A DNA stretch of 7,819 bases from an uncultured Paenibacillaceae bacterium (GCA_937983035.1 CALKAN010000125.1:1-7819); one strand, 5' to 3'; positions 1 to 5,600 are shown, numbered from the stretch's first letter. Numbers and translations are program-made. Notes: generated by a model from the sequence alone, not told the origin.

Positions 1-129
1 AGCCATAGGCTCTCCTGACGGCAGCGGCTGCTTCACGTCGATTTCTTTCGTTTCATCATCAATTATAAAGTTCCATACTCCGCATAAATCGATCACCGCG
101 CGATGATCGGTAACGATCGGATATAACAT
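1..129 (-). CDS. uidA: Beta-glucuronidase (glycoside hydrolase family 2), N-terminal fragment
   Basis: Only the first 43 codons are inside the window; the gene runs off the left edge. The translation begins MLYPIVTDHRAVIDLCGVWN and ends PLPSGEPMA. This follows the start of GH2 beta-glucuronidases (E. coli GUS begins MLRPVETPTREIKKLDGLWA): an opening M-L-x-P, then an I-x-x-L-x-G-x-W-x-F pattern that starts the jelly-roll sugar-binding domain. The family hydrolyses beta-D-glucuronides, usually in the cytoplasm, during use of plant or host glucuronides. The ATG start (129-127) is supported by a GAGGTG Shine-Dalgarno sequence at 138-143 with an 8-base spacer. It is divergent from the AraC regulator at 338, a common regulator-target arrangement. 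The catalytic residues lie outside the window, so a different GH2 activity (for example beta-galactosidase) is not excluded, but the N-terminus fits GUS best. Confidence 0.75.
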   Translation of the reverse strand, partial: MLYPIVTDHRAVIDLCGVWNFIIDDETKEIDVKQPLPSGEPMA

Positions 130-137
130 GCTTTACG

Positions 138-143
138 CACCTC
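138..143 (-). promoter_or_regulatory. Ribosome binding site of the beta-glucuronidase gene
   Basis: GAGGTG on the minus strand, eight bases before the ATG at 129. It fixes the start of the truncated GH2 gene. I saw no convincing minus-strand -35/-10 pair between this site and position 240. Confidence 0.75.
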
Positions 144-200
144 ACTCAAAGTAGAATCATCTTTATTTATTCCCAACAATAGAACAAAACTAACTATCGA

Positions 201-217
201 CCCTTTGTATGAAAGGG
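201..217. repeat. Short perfect inverted repeat in the intergenic region
   Basis: CCCTTT and AAAGGG are separated by five bases (GTATG). The centre is about 25 bases upstream of the TATAAT at 230-235, so it covers where a -35 element of that promoter would be. It may be an operator for either divergent gene. No T-run follows it on the plus strand, so it is not an obvious terminator. Confidence 0.35.
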
Positions 218-223
218 CTTTAA
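210..223 (+). promoter_or_regulatory. Weak cre-like (CcpA) box in the divergent intergenic region
   Basis: TGAAAGGGCTTTAA fits the Bacillus catabolite-responsive consensus TGWAANCGNTNWCA at 12 of 14 positions. One mismatch is in the central CG, which normally matters for CcpA binding. It lies about 80 bases upstream of the glucuronidase start and just before a TATAAT. The first part overlaps the inverted repeat at 201-217. Low confidence: a two-mismatch match can arise by chance. Confidence 0.2.
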
Positions 224-229
224 TTGAAT

Positions 230-235
230 TATAAT
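230..235 (+). promoter_or_regulatory. Candidate -10 element (TATAAT) for the araC-type gene
   Basis: A perfect TATAAT about 100 bases before the AraC-family start. No good -35 is present at 16-18 bases; the nearest is TTGTAT at 205-210 with a 19-base gap. This is either an activator-dependent promoter or a chance match in AT-rich DNA. Confidence 0.3.
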
Positions 236-285
236 GGACTAATTTTAACTACACGGGTAATATTTTTTCTTCATTCGTAATTTTA

Positions 286-314
286 TTGCATATTTACGGT
301 GAAACCGATAAAAT
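286..314 (+). promoter_or_regulatory. Candidate sigma-A promoter just upstream of the araC-type gene
   Basis: TTGCAT (286-291) and TAAAAT (309-314) are separated by exactly 17 bases. The -10 has five of six consensus bases, the -35 only three. Transcription would start near 321, leaving a very short leader that still contains the G-rich ribosome binding site. The -10 is overlapped by a cre-like box (300-313), which would suit glucose repression. Confidence 0.35.
300..313 (+). promoter_or_regulatory. cre-like (CcpA) box overlapping the araC promoter candidate
   Basis: TGAAACCGATAAAA matches TGWAANCGNTNWCA at 13 of 14 positions, with an intact central CG; the only miss is A for C near the 3' end. 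It lies over the TAAAAT -10 candidate and ends 24 bases before the ATG at 338. In Bacilli, a cre at this position typically mediates CcpA repression in the presence of preferred sugars, which fits a regulator of glucuronide use. This is inferred from sequence match only. Confidence 0.4.
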
Positions 315-320
315 TTAACG

Positions 321-330
321 AAAGGGGGGG
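321..330 (+). promoter_or_regulatory. Ribosome binding site deciding the AraC-family start
   Basis: AAAGGGGGGG lies seven bases before the ATG at 338. The in-frame GTG at 299 has no such site, so the ATG is preferred. The run of seven Gs could be prone to length change, which would shift the spacing to the start. Confidence 0.7.
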
Positions 331-337
331 CAGCAGC

Positions 338-1597
338 ATGGAAAGAAAACTCAACTATCAATTATTTGTCAAAGCCATGCAACTTATTCACTCCATCACG
401 AAAATCGATCTCAGGTTATATGACCAAAATGGGCGCATCATTTATCAATTCGTGAACTATCCTCTGCCAGCCCTGATCCATTCGTCGAATCGAGACACCG
501 TGAAACGAATCCAGCATGTGCTGAAAAACAATGAACGAGACCATTATTACCGTTATATCGATCCTTATCGTCTCGAGTATATTTCTGCAGGCTTATGGGA
601 AAAAGATAACTTTTGCGGGAGCATCGTCATCGGTCCGATCATTTCCAACGCACAAGTCGTTGATTTTATGAAAGATGTCATGATCACGAATCAACTTCCT
701 GCCTCAGAACGCAGCGCGTTGACACAGTTTTACGAATCGCTGCCATCATTAAGCGATGAAGAAGTTCGTCACATCGGGGAATTGTTGGTTCATGCGCGCA
801 TCCATCCTTACATCCATTATCCGCAGATCGAAGCAGAGGAACCGCTTCCGCCCGCAAACATTTATGCGCCGAAAGTGGAAGAAGAGGAAAACAAGAAGAA
901 GATTGAAAAAAGATATGAACTGCAAAACAAACTGATGGATGCCATCACTCAAGGGGATCAAAAGAAAGCAAAAACCAGCGTGCAGGAACTGATGAACGAT
1001 TTGGTTGAATTTTCAAACCGAGTGCCGGGAAGCCCGATCCGCTCTTCCAAAAACATCGGATTCGTTTTCAATGCGATGTGCAGGCTGGCTGCAGAAAGAA
1101 GCGGCGTGCATCCATTATTTTTGCACCAACTTTCCGAACGATTTGCCATATTAATTGAACGAACAACGACCATTCCTCAGTTAAAAAAATTGTTTTCATC
1201 GATGGCAATCGAATATTGCGACCTTGTAAACACGTTTTCTACCGGCCAATACAGTCCCCTCGCCAAAAAAGCGATCGACTATATTTTGCTGAATATCGGC
1301 AGTCCGTTGACTCTGCAGCAAATCGCTCGCCACATTCATGCCAATCCTTCGCATCTGTCTAGAAAATTTAAAGAAGAAACCGGCATGACCGTCACGGAAT
1401 ATATTAATCGCAAGCGGATCGAAGAAGCGAAATTATTTTTGCAAAGAGGAAATGTGTCTGTTACAGACGTCGCATTCATGGTCGGATTCAACGATTTGAA
1501 CTATTTCAGCAAAGTATTTAAAAAATATACGTCACTTACGCCTACTGAATATATGAAGAAGAAACATGAAAACATCAAACATAAGACGAGAAAATAA
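338..1597 (+). CDS. AraC-family transcriptional regulator with N-terminal sensor-like region
   Basis: A cytosolic DNA-binding regulator of 419 residues. The C-terminal ~100 residues form the two-helix-turn-helix AraC/XylS module: first HTH about 326-346 (LQQIARHIHANPSHLSRKFK), second about 374-396 (VTDVAFMVGFNDLNYFSKVF), then the typical TPTEY end. Residues 1-120 look like a small ligand-sensing fold (LRLYDQNGRIIYQF, then SIVIGPI). An acid/lysine-rich linker lies near 178-193. Residues 195-300 are a helical region (AITQGDQKKA, SSKNIGFVFNAMCRLAAERS) of a kind I recall from other Firmicute AraC regulators. No transmembrane helix is seen. The ATG is chosen over an in-frame GTG 39 bases upstream because of its G-rich Shine-Dalgarno sequence. 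The gene is divergent from a GH2 beta-glucuronidase gene, its most likely target, and convergent with the ABC operon, which it could also control. The effector is not identifiable. Confidence 0.9.
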   Translation: MERKLNYQLFVKAMQLIHSITKIDLRLYDQNGRIIYQFVNYPLPALIHSSNRDTVKRIQHVLKNNERDHYYRYIDPYRLEYISAGLWEKDNFCGSIVIGPIISNAQVVDFMKDVMITNQLPASERSALTQFYESLPSLSDEEVRHIGELLVHARIHPYIHYPQIEAEEPLPPANIYAPKVEEEENKKKIEKRYELQNKLMDAITQGDQKKAKTSVQELMNDLVEFSNRVPGSPIRSSKNIGFVFNAMCRLAAERSGVHPLFLHQLSERFAILIERTTTIPQLKKLFSSMAIEYCDLVNTFSTGQYSPLAKKAIDYILLNIGSPLTLQQIARHIHANPSHLSRKFKEETGMTVTEYINRKRIEEAKLFLQRGNVSVTDVAFMVGFNDLNYFSKVFKKYTSLTPTEYMKKKHENIKHKTRK

Positions 1598-1632
1598 ATC
1601 CACGAGATCGCAAGCGGTGAAAGCAGCAGCGG

Positions 1633-2391
1633 TCATAACGGTTCGATCGGAATCACATTCAAGCTGCCTAGAGACGTCTTTTCTACCTTGACTTTCACAC
1701 GATAAACTTTTTCCAACACGTCTGGACGAAGCACTTGTTCGGGGGTGTCAAACGCTGTAATTTCAGCATCGTCAAGAAGCAGCATGCGATCGCTGTATCG
1801 CGCCGCCAGCGTTAGATCATGTTCAACGAAGATCGTAACGGCGCCGGTTTGCTTCGTATATTTTCGGGCTAAATCCATCACCATGAGTTGATGCCTGATA
1901 TCAAGGGCGCTGGCCGGCTCATCCAGCAAAAGCACCTTGGGCCCGGAGACTAAAGACCGCGCCATGGATACGAGTTGCTTCTGCCCGCCGCTGAGTTGGT
2001 GAAACGGCTGTTTGCTCAAGTGCAATAGATTTAATTGTTTTAACACGCCGGCTGCTTGTTCGATCTGCTCCTCACTCACTCGCCAGCGCAAATGCTTTAC
2101 CAATCCGAGCAAAACCATTTCAAAAACCGTCAGTTTTGAATCGCTTGTGCTCATCTGCGGCAAATAAGCCATATCAGACGCTGAATAAACGCTTCCTTTG
2201 TCATCCGTCAAGCTCACCGTGCCGCTGTGCTTGATCAGCTTGGCGATCGCTTTGATCAGCGTAGTCTTGCCGATGCCGTTTTTGCCGATGACGGACGTCA
2301 TTTCACCGCCGCGAAATTGTGCGGAAATACCGTTAAGAACGACACGTTCAGCATATTTTACTCGGATGTTCTCAATGTTTAATTTCAACAT
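1633..2391 (-). CDS. FecE/BtuD-type ABC transporter ATP-binding protein
   Basis: The cytoplasmic ATPase of a class II metal-chelate-type importer, 252 residues, the usual length for the family. All motifs are intact: Walker A GKNGIGKT at 36-43, Q-loop Q79, signature LSGGQ at 133-137, Walker B VLLLDE at 153-158, D-loop SALD at 161-164 and switch histidine H191 in FVEHD. It should hydrolyse ATP to drive uptake through the permease encoded just upstream. The ATG at 2391 lies five bases after the permease stop (TAG, 2397-2399), with AAGGA in the end of the permease gene as ribosome binding site, so it is co-transcribed and probably translationally coupled. It is last in the operon. Its stop is 35 bases from the stop of the convergent AraC gene, and I see no stem-loop terminator in that gap. 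The substrate cannot be told from the ATPase. Confidence 0.93.
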   Translation of the reverse strand: MLKLNIENIRVKYAERVVLNGISAQFRGGEMTSVIGKNGIGKTTLIKAIAKLIKHSGTVSLTDDKGSVYSASDMAYLPQMSTSDSKLTVFEMVLLGLVKHLRWRVSEEQIEQAAGVLKQLNLLHLSKQPFHQLSGGQKQLVSMARSLVSGPKVLLLDEPASALDIRHQLMVMDLARKYTKQTGAVTIFVEHDLTLAARYSDRMLLLDDAEITAFDTPEQVLRPDVLEKVYRVKVKVEKTSLGSLNVIPIEPL

Positions 2392-2396
2392 GGCAT

Positions 2397-3443
2397 CTAA
2401 TCCTTTTTGCGCATCATTAATAGAAACAAAAATGGAACGCCGATTAATGACGTGACAATGCCGACTGGAAGCACGGCTCCAACGGTCAGCAGTTTGGAAA
2501 CAATCGAAGACAAAAGCATCAGCATGGCGCCAAGCAAAACTGAAAGCGGCAGCAAATAGCGCTGATCATCCCCCGACAGCAGCCTCGCTCCATGCGGCGC
2601 AATCAAACCGACAAAACCGACCGTCCCAATAAAGGCGACCGAACCAGCGATCAGCATGCTGCTGATGAAAAAGACCGAAACTCTTAACTTCTTGACGTTC
2701 ACGCCCAAACTTTCCGCATTTTCTTCACCGGCGGAAAGCGCGGTGAGCCGCCATGACCACATCATGAACGCAGCCGAGCAGCATGCCATCAACGCTGCGC
2801 TGACAAAAACGCTCGTCCAAGAAGCCCGCGCTAAATTCCCAAACGTCCAGCTCGAAATGATCTGGGCAACTTCCGCTGACGCCCGATATTGGAGCAACTG
2901 TTGCAGCGCTGTGAAAAAAAAGTTCATCATAATGCCGGTTAAAACGATCGTCGTTGTCGACATGCCGCGCATCTTGCCTATATAATAAATCCCGATCGAA
3001 ACTAGAAATGCAAACAAAAAAGCAAGCACCGACGTCCCCAGCCACAATTGGCCGGCGATGGAAAAGCCGGTCGTAATGGAGATCGCAGCGCCAAAGCTCG
3101 CGCTGGAAGTAATCCCGAACGTATAAGGACTGGCCAGCGGGTTGTTCGTGATCGTCTGAAGCTGCAGCCCTGCTGCTGCCAATGATCCGCCGACAAAGAC
3201 CGAAGTGAGCGTCATCGGCAGGCGGATGTCCCATACGACAATCGCATCCATATTTTGCCGTCCAATCGGCCCCTCCAATAAAGCATGAAACAAGCTGCTC
3301 CACGACATTTTGGATGAACCGATGGAAAAATCAAGGATAAGCATAATCGCGAAAGCGGCTAAACTGCCGGCGACCATCCAATTCCTTCTTCGATTCATGC
3401 TTCGGTAAATTTGACGTCCATTTGTTGTTTCCAAGTTTTTCAT
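2397..3443 (-). CDS. FecCD/BtuC-family ABC transporter permease
   Basis: A polytopic inner-membrane permease of 348 residues, typical length, with about nine or ten hydrophobic segments starting at residue 22. Conserved FecCD features are visible: RLPMTL (74-79), GLQLQTITNNPLASPYTFG (92-110), the cytoplasmic coupling region AGEENAESLGVNVKKLR (238-254) that should contact the ATPase, FVGLIAPHGAR (277-287) and LPVGIVTSLIGVPF (325-338). Members of this family carry iron-siderophores, heme, cobalamin and, in some cases, molybdate. The ATG overlaps the stop of the binding-protein gene (shared ATGA at 3440-3443), which points to translational coupling; only a weak AGAAAG-type ribosome site precedes it. 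Only one permease gene is present, so the channel is probably a homodimer, as for BtuC. An internal ATG at residue 16 lacks a better ribosome site. Confidence 0.93.
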   Translation of the reverse strand: MKNLETTNGRQIYRSMNRRRNWMVAGSLAAFAIMLILDFSIGSSKMSWSSLFHALLEGPIGRQNMDAIVVWDIRLPMTLTSVFVGGSLAAAGLQLQTITNNPLASPYTFGITSSASFGAAISITTGFSIAGQLWLGTSVLAFLFAFLVSIGIYYIGKMRGMSTTTIVLTGIMMNFFFTALQQLLQYRASAEVAQIISSWTFGNLARASWTSVFVSAALMACCSAAFMMWSWRLTALSAGEENAESLGVNVKKLRVSVFFISSMLIAGSVAFIGTVGFVGLIAPHGARLLSGDDQRYLLPLSVLLGAMLMLLSSIVSKLLTVGAVLPVGIVTSLIGVPFLFLLMMRKKD

Positions 3444-4624
3444 TCCGTTCTTTCTAATTTGATCATAAATGTTCCGCTGTACTCTAATTCCGGAAGATAA
3501 GTTTCATAAAAATCATGCATCGTCTGCTCCGGATCGAGATCAGCAAAAATGTCTGGATACAGTGCCTTCGCCATAAATTGCGTAAACACGTAATCGATCA
3601 TATTGCGCAAACTGCCGTGATCGACGGCGTATACTTCACCATTTCGCACTGCTTTCATATGCACCCATTCAGGTCTGTCGGCGAATCGTGCCAGCCTTGC
3701 TTGCGCGGTTTCCTCATCGACGGTAAATCCCATGCGCATCTGATCGTTGTGATCGTCCCCTGACCAAATCGCTCCAGCAATAAAAATGACATCCGGATCC
3801 GACGCGATCACAAATTCTTTATCCAGCACGCCGTAACCGTCCGGAAGCCCTGCTCCCATGTTATCGGCGCCCAAATTGTTGACAATCGCTCCCCAGAGCA
3901 TGGCATTGCTGTAACTGTTTCCATACTCATTTACGCCTTTATTGCCGAGCTCTACATAAACTTTTTTGTTTTTTCGCTCTTCAGGCAAAGCAGCAATACG
4001 CTCATTGACAACTTTTATTGCTTGAATATAAGCATCATTTTGCTCCTTGGCGATTGACGACCTGTCCAGCAACAAGCCTAATATTTCTGTGCTTTTCACA
4101 TGATTTTCCAATTTTTGCGAATGATAATCCAGGACGACGACTGCAATGCCCGCACGTTTAAATATGGAAACATGATGGTTGTTTTCAACAAATTGCGACG
4201 GACTCATAATGATCACATCAGGCTTCAGCGACACGATCAATTCCGCATTCAACATGTCATCATGGTAGCCGCCAATGCTTGCAATCCCGCCGCTTCCGCC
4301 TTTCATCTGCGGAAAAGCATCCGTAAATGCTTTATACTCGCCATAGCGGATCTGCTCCCAACCGTCCAATGCCATGCCCGCCACTTTATTAAGGCTCTCC
4401 GCTCCGCCTGTCATCATGAAGTTGGCAATATAATTGGCCACGATGAATTTCTGCGGAAGTTGATCCAGCTCGATCCGCCTGTCCGCAAGATCTGTAAATG
4501 AAATGGCCGCATGCCTTGCGGATTCTGCACCGCCGTCTTGATCAGCGCAACCAACGGATGCCAACAACACTGCTGCCATAAGCAAAATCAACTTTGCCGC
4601 ATCCCGTCTCAATAGACTCAACAA
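3440..4624 (-). CDS. Substrate-binding lipoprotein of a FecB/BtuF-type ABC importer
   Basis: The extracellular solute-binding component, 394 residues from a TTG start. The N-terminus has a basic stretch, a hydrophobic core (KLILLMAAVLL) and a lipobox-like SVGC with the lipid-attachment cysteine at residue 26; serine at -3 is unusual but tolerated. The mature part has the two-lobe periplasmic-binding-protein pattern of the iron-complex/cobalamin class: AELIVSLKPDVIIMSPSQF, then AVVVLDYHS, a long connecting helix, and SDPDVIFIAGAIW in the second lobe. It is somewhat longer than the common ~310-330. I prefer TTG 4624 over an upstream in-frame TTG at 4696 and a GTG at 4633, because GGAG (4633-4636) sits eight bases before it and it gives a normal-length signal peptide. 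It is the first gene of the operon, with the permease start overlapping its stop. Substrate unknown: siderophore, heme, corrinoid or an oxyanion are all possible. Confidence 0.88.
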   Translation of the reverse strand: MLSLLRRDAAKLILLMAAVLLASVGCADQDGGAESARHAAISFTDLADRRIELDQLPQKFIVANYIANFMMTGGAESLNKVAGMALDGWEQIRYGEYKAFTDAFPQMKGGSGGIASIGGYHDDMLNAELIVSLKPDVIIMSPSQFVENNHHVSIFKRAGIAVVVLDYHSQKLENHVKSTEILGLLLDRSSIAKEQNDAYIQAIKVVNERIAALPEERKNKKVYVELGNKGVNEYGNSYSNAMLWGAIVNNLGADNMGAGLPDGYGVLDKEFVIASDPDVIFIAGAIWSGDDHNDQMRMGFTVDEETAQARLARFADRPEWVHMKAVRNGEVYAVDHGSLRNMIDYVFTQFMAKALYPDIFADLDPEQTMHDFYETYLPELEYSGTFMIKLERTE

Positions 4625-4632
4625 GTTGTTCA

Positions 4633-4636
4633 CTCC
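4633..4636 (-). promoter_or_regulatory. Ribosome binding site deciding the lipoprotein TTG start
   Basis: GGAG on the minus strand with an eight-base spacer before TTG at 4624-4622. A second TTG follows immediately (4621-4619). The longer candidate starts at 4696 and 4633 have no comparable site and would give an overlong, charged signal-peptide N-region. Confidence 0.6.
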
Positions 4637-4723
4637 ATTTCTATCCAATGCATCTGCCCTTCGTTTCTTTGCTGCTTTCCAACATATGTCTTCCAAAGCC
4701 TGTTTTTTGCTTCTAAGTTCCGC

Positions 4724-4745
4724 GTATACATGTATACACGTATAC
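4724..4745. promoter_or_regulatory. Operator candidate: three GTATAC hexamers on an 8-bp pitch
   Basis: GTATAC occurs at 4724-4729, 4732-4737 and 4740-4745, each exactly eight bases from the next. The first two form a perfect 14-bp palindrome, GTATACATGTATAC. The array lies immediately downstream of the -10 candidate, from about +3 to +25 of the predicted transcript, where a bound protein would block initiation or escape. It does not resemble a Fur box. The cognate regulator is not in the window. Tandem GGTATA repeats are the known operator of E. coli NanR (GntR/FadR type), which makes a GntR-family repressor one possibility only. Confidence 0.55.
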
Positions 4746-4754
4746 CTAAAAAGA

Positions 4755-4782
4755 AGAATAGCACAAAAATGAAGCTTTGCAA
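4755..4782 (-). promoter_or_regulatory. Sigma-A-like promoter of the ABC importer operon
   Basis: On the minus strand, TTGCAA (4782-4777) and TATTCT (4760-4755) are 16 bases apart, each with four of six consensus bases. Transcription would start near 4748, giving a leader of about 125 bases before the lipoprotein TTG. The leader shows no recognisable riboswitch; at this length a full cobalamin riboswitch would not fit. A 9-bp direct repeat covers the -35 and a site 27 bases upstream, and the GTATAC array lies just downstream. Confidence 0.5.
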
Positions 4783-4813
4783 ACAGCGTTGAATCATTTT
4801 TGGCTGCAAACAG
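4778..4813 (-). repeat. Direct repeat CTGTTTGCA upstream of the ABC operon promoter
   Basis: CTGTTTGCA on the minus strand occurs at 4813-4805 and again at 4786-4778, a 27-base period. The promoter-proximal copy overlaps the -35 candidate. This layout could be a pair of activator half-sites, for example for an AraC-type protein, but the length is short enough for chance. Confidence 0.35.
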
Positions 4814-4845
4814 AACAAGAACCGCATTACAACTTGGAGCGGTTC
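4804..4845 (-). terminator. Rho-independent terminator-like stem after the sirtuin gene
   Basis: On the minus strand GAACCGC (4845-4839) and GCGGTTC (4825-4819) can pair as a perfect 7-bp stem with a 13-base loop, followed by the U-rich TTGTTCTGTTT. It begins 15 bases past the sirtuin stop codon. The large loop and interrupted T-run make it weaker than a textbook terminator. It would insulate the sirtuin unit from the ABC operon promoter just downstream. Confidence 0.5.
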
Positions 4846-4860
4846 ATTTACGGCAATATG

Positions 4861-5586
4861 TTATTCTATGTTCACCCATGAATCAATCGCCGTCAGCGCA
4901 TCTGCTGCCTTGCCCATTACGACCAGATCAAACGAATGATTTGAACCGACGGGTTCTTTGTTTATCAAAATCGTTTTGCCTTTTGTCATCGCAGGCAGCT
5001 GGCTGACCGGATACACTTCCAGACTCGTGCCGATGACCAGCACGACATCTGCGGCATCAATGGCTTCCAGGGAACGCTGCCAAGCGTTCTGCGGCAATGT
5101 TTCTCCGAAGAGCACCACATTCGGACGCAGGCGGCCTCCGCAAGAGCAGCGATGTCCAAGCAAAAATTGCTGTTTGTCCGCGTCTTTTCCGCAGTGATGG
5201 CACCGATAAGACAAGATGGAGCCGTGCAATTCCTCAACCTGGTTGTTTCCAGCTCTTTGATGCAACCCGTCTACATTTTGCGTGGCGATCAGTTGCAGCA
5301 TGCCTGCCTGTTCCCACTTTTTCAATGCTCCATGCCCTGGATGGGGATGAACATGCTCCAGTTGTTCAATGCGAGCTTTATAAAAAGCATGAAACAATTC
5401 ATAATTGCGTTCCAATGCTTCAACGGTCGCCACTGTCCTCGGATCAATCTGTCTCCACCAACCGGAACGAGAGCGAAAATCATTCACTCCCGAATCTACG
5501 GACATGCCCGCGCCTGTTAACACAACCATGCAGTCTGCTTGGCTGATGATTCGTGCTGCCGATTTGATCGTTTCTTCGTTTAACAC
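4861..5586 (-). CDS. cobB: Sir2-family NAD-dependent protein deacylase (sirtuin)
   Basis: A cytosolic enzyme of 241 residues that should remove acyl groups from lysines using NAD+, releasing nicotinamide and O-acyl-ADP-ribose. The catalytic core is complete: TGAGMSVDSGVNDFRSRSGW at 24-43 binds NAD, TQNVDGLHQRAG lies at 102-113, and the catalytic histidine is H121 in ELHGS. A structural zinc site is formed by C129, C132, C147 and C149. FGETLPQ (160-166) and GTSLEVYPV (186-194) follow. Y69 and R72 in FYKAR match the Tyr/Arg pair of E. coli CobB (FYNAR) and SIRT5 that favours succinyl-type acyl groups, so desuccinylase activity is possible. The GTG start at 5586 has an AGGAGG site (5595-5600) eight bases before it. 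It lies 16 bases after the UvrA-like gene and is probably in its operon. The symbol is by family only. Confidence 0.93.
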   Translation of the reverse strand: MLNEETIKSAARIISQADCMVVLTGAGMSVDSGVNDFRSRSGWWRQIDPRTVATVEALERNYELFHAFYKARIEQLEHVHPHPGHGALKKWEQAGMLQLIATQNVDGLHQRAGNNQVEELHGSILSYRCHHCGKDADKQQFLLGHRCSCGGRLRPNVVLFGETLPQNAWQRSLEAIDAADVVLVIGTSLEVYPVSQLPAMTKGKTILINKEPVGSNHSFDLVVMGKAADALTAIDSWVNIE

Positions 5587-5594
5587 GGATGATT

Positions 5595-5600
5595 CCTCCT
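5595..5600 (-). promoter_or_regulatory. Ribosome binding site of the sirtuin gene
   Basis: AGGAGG in the 16-base gap between the UvrA-like stop and the sirtuin GTG, eight bases from the start. It supports the GTG start and efficient translation independent of the upstream gene. Confidence 0.8.

Noticed and set aside
299..337. GTG at 299 as the AraC-family start
   Set aside because: There is no Shine-Dalgarno sequence before it, and it would place the strong G-rich site at 321-330 inside the coding region. The cre-like box and -10 candidate also overlap it.
2725..3303. 192-codon frame antiparallel or shifted within the permease gene
   Set aside because: It overlaps a clear FecCD permease in another frame on the same strand and its translation has no family features.
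4120..4136. GAATGATAATCC, a partial Fur-box-like string
   Set aside because: It is inside the binding-protein coding region, far from any promoter, and only one half of a Fur box matches.
4630..4653. Possible seven-codon leader peptide (MHWIEME) whose stop lies next to the lipoprotein ribosome site
   Set aside because: The only ribosome-site-like sequence (GAAGGG) is three bases from the ATG, too close. There is no regulatory codon run and no alternative stem to make an attenuator.
4625..4750. Riboswitch (cobalamin or other) in the ABC operon leader
   Set aside because: The predicted leader is only about 125 bases and I found no B12-box-like motif or terminator/anti-terminator pair.
4630..4827. 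65-codon minus-strand frame with a hydrophobic stretch, ending just before the lipoprotein start
   Set aside because: Its ATG lies inside the terminator-like stem and upstream of the promoter candidate, it has no Shine-Dalgarno sequence, and it runs through promoter and operator. It is best seen as a chance frame.
5097..5546. Long plus-strand frames (149 and 122 codons) across the sirtuin gene
   Set aside because: They are antisense shadows of an intact Sir2 gene with all motifs present, and lack ribosome sites or recognisable domains.
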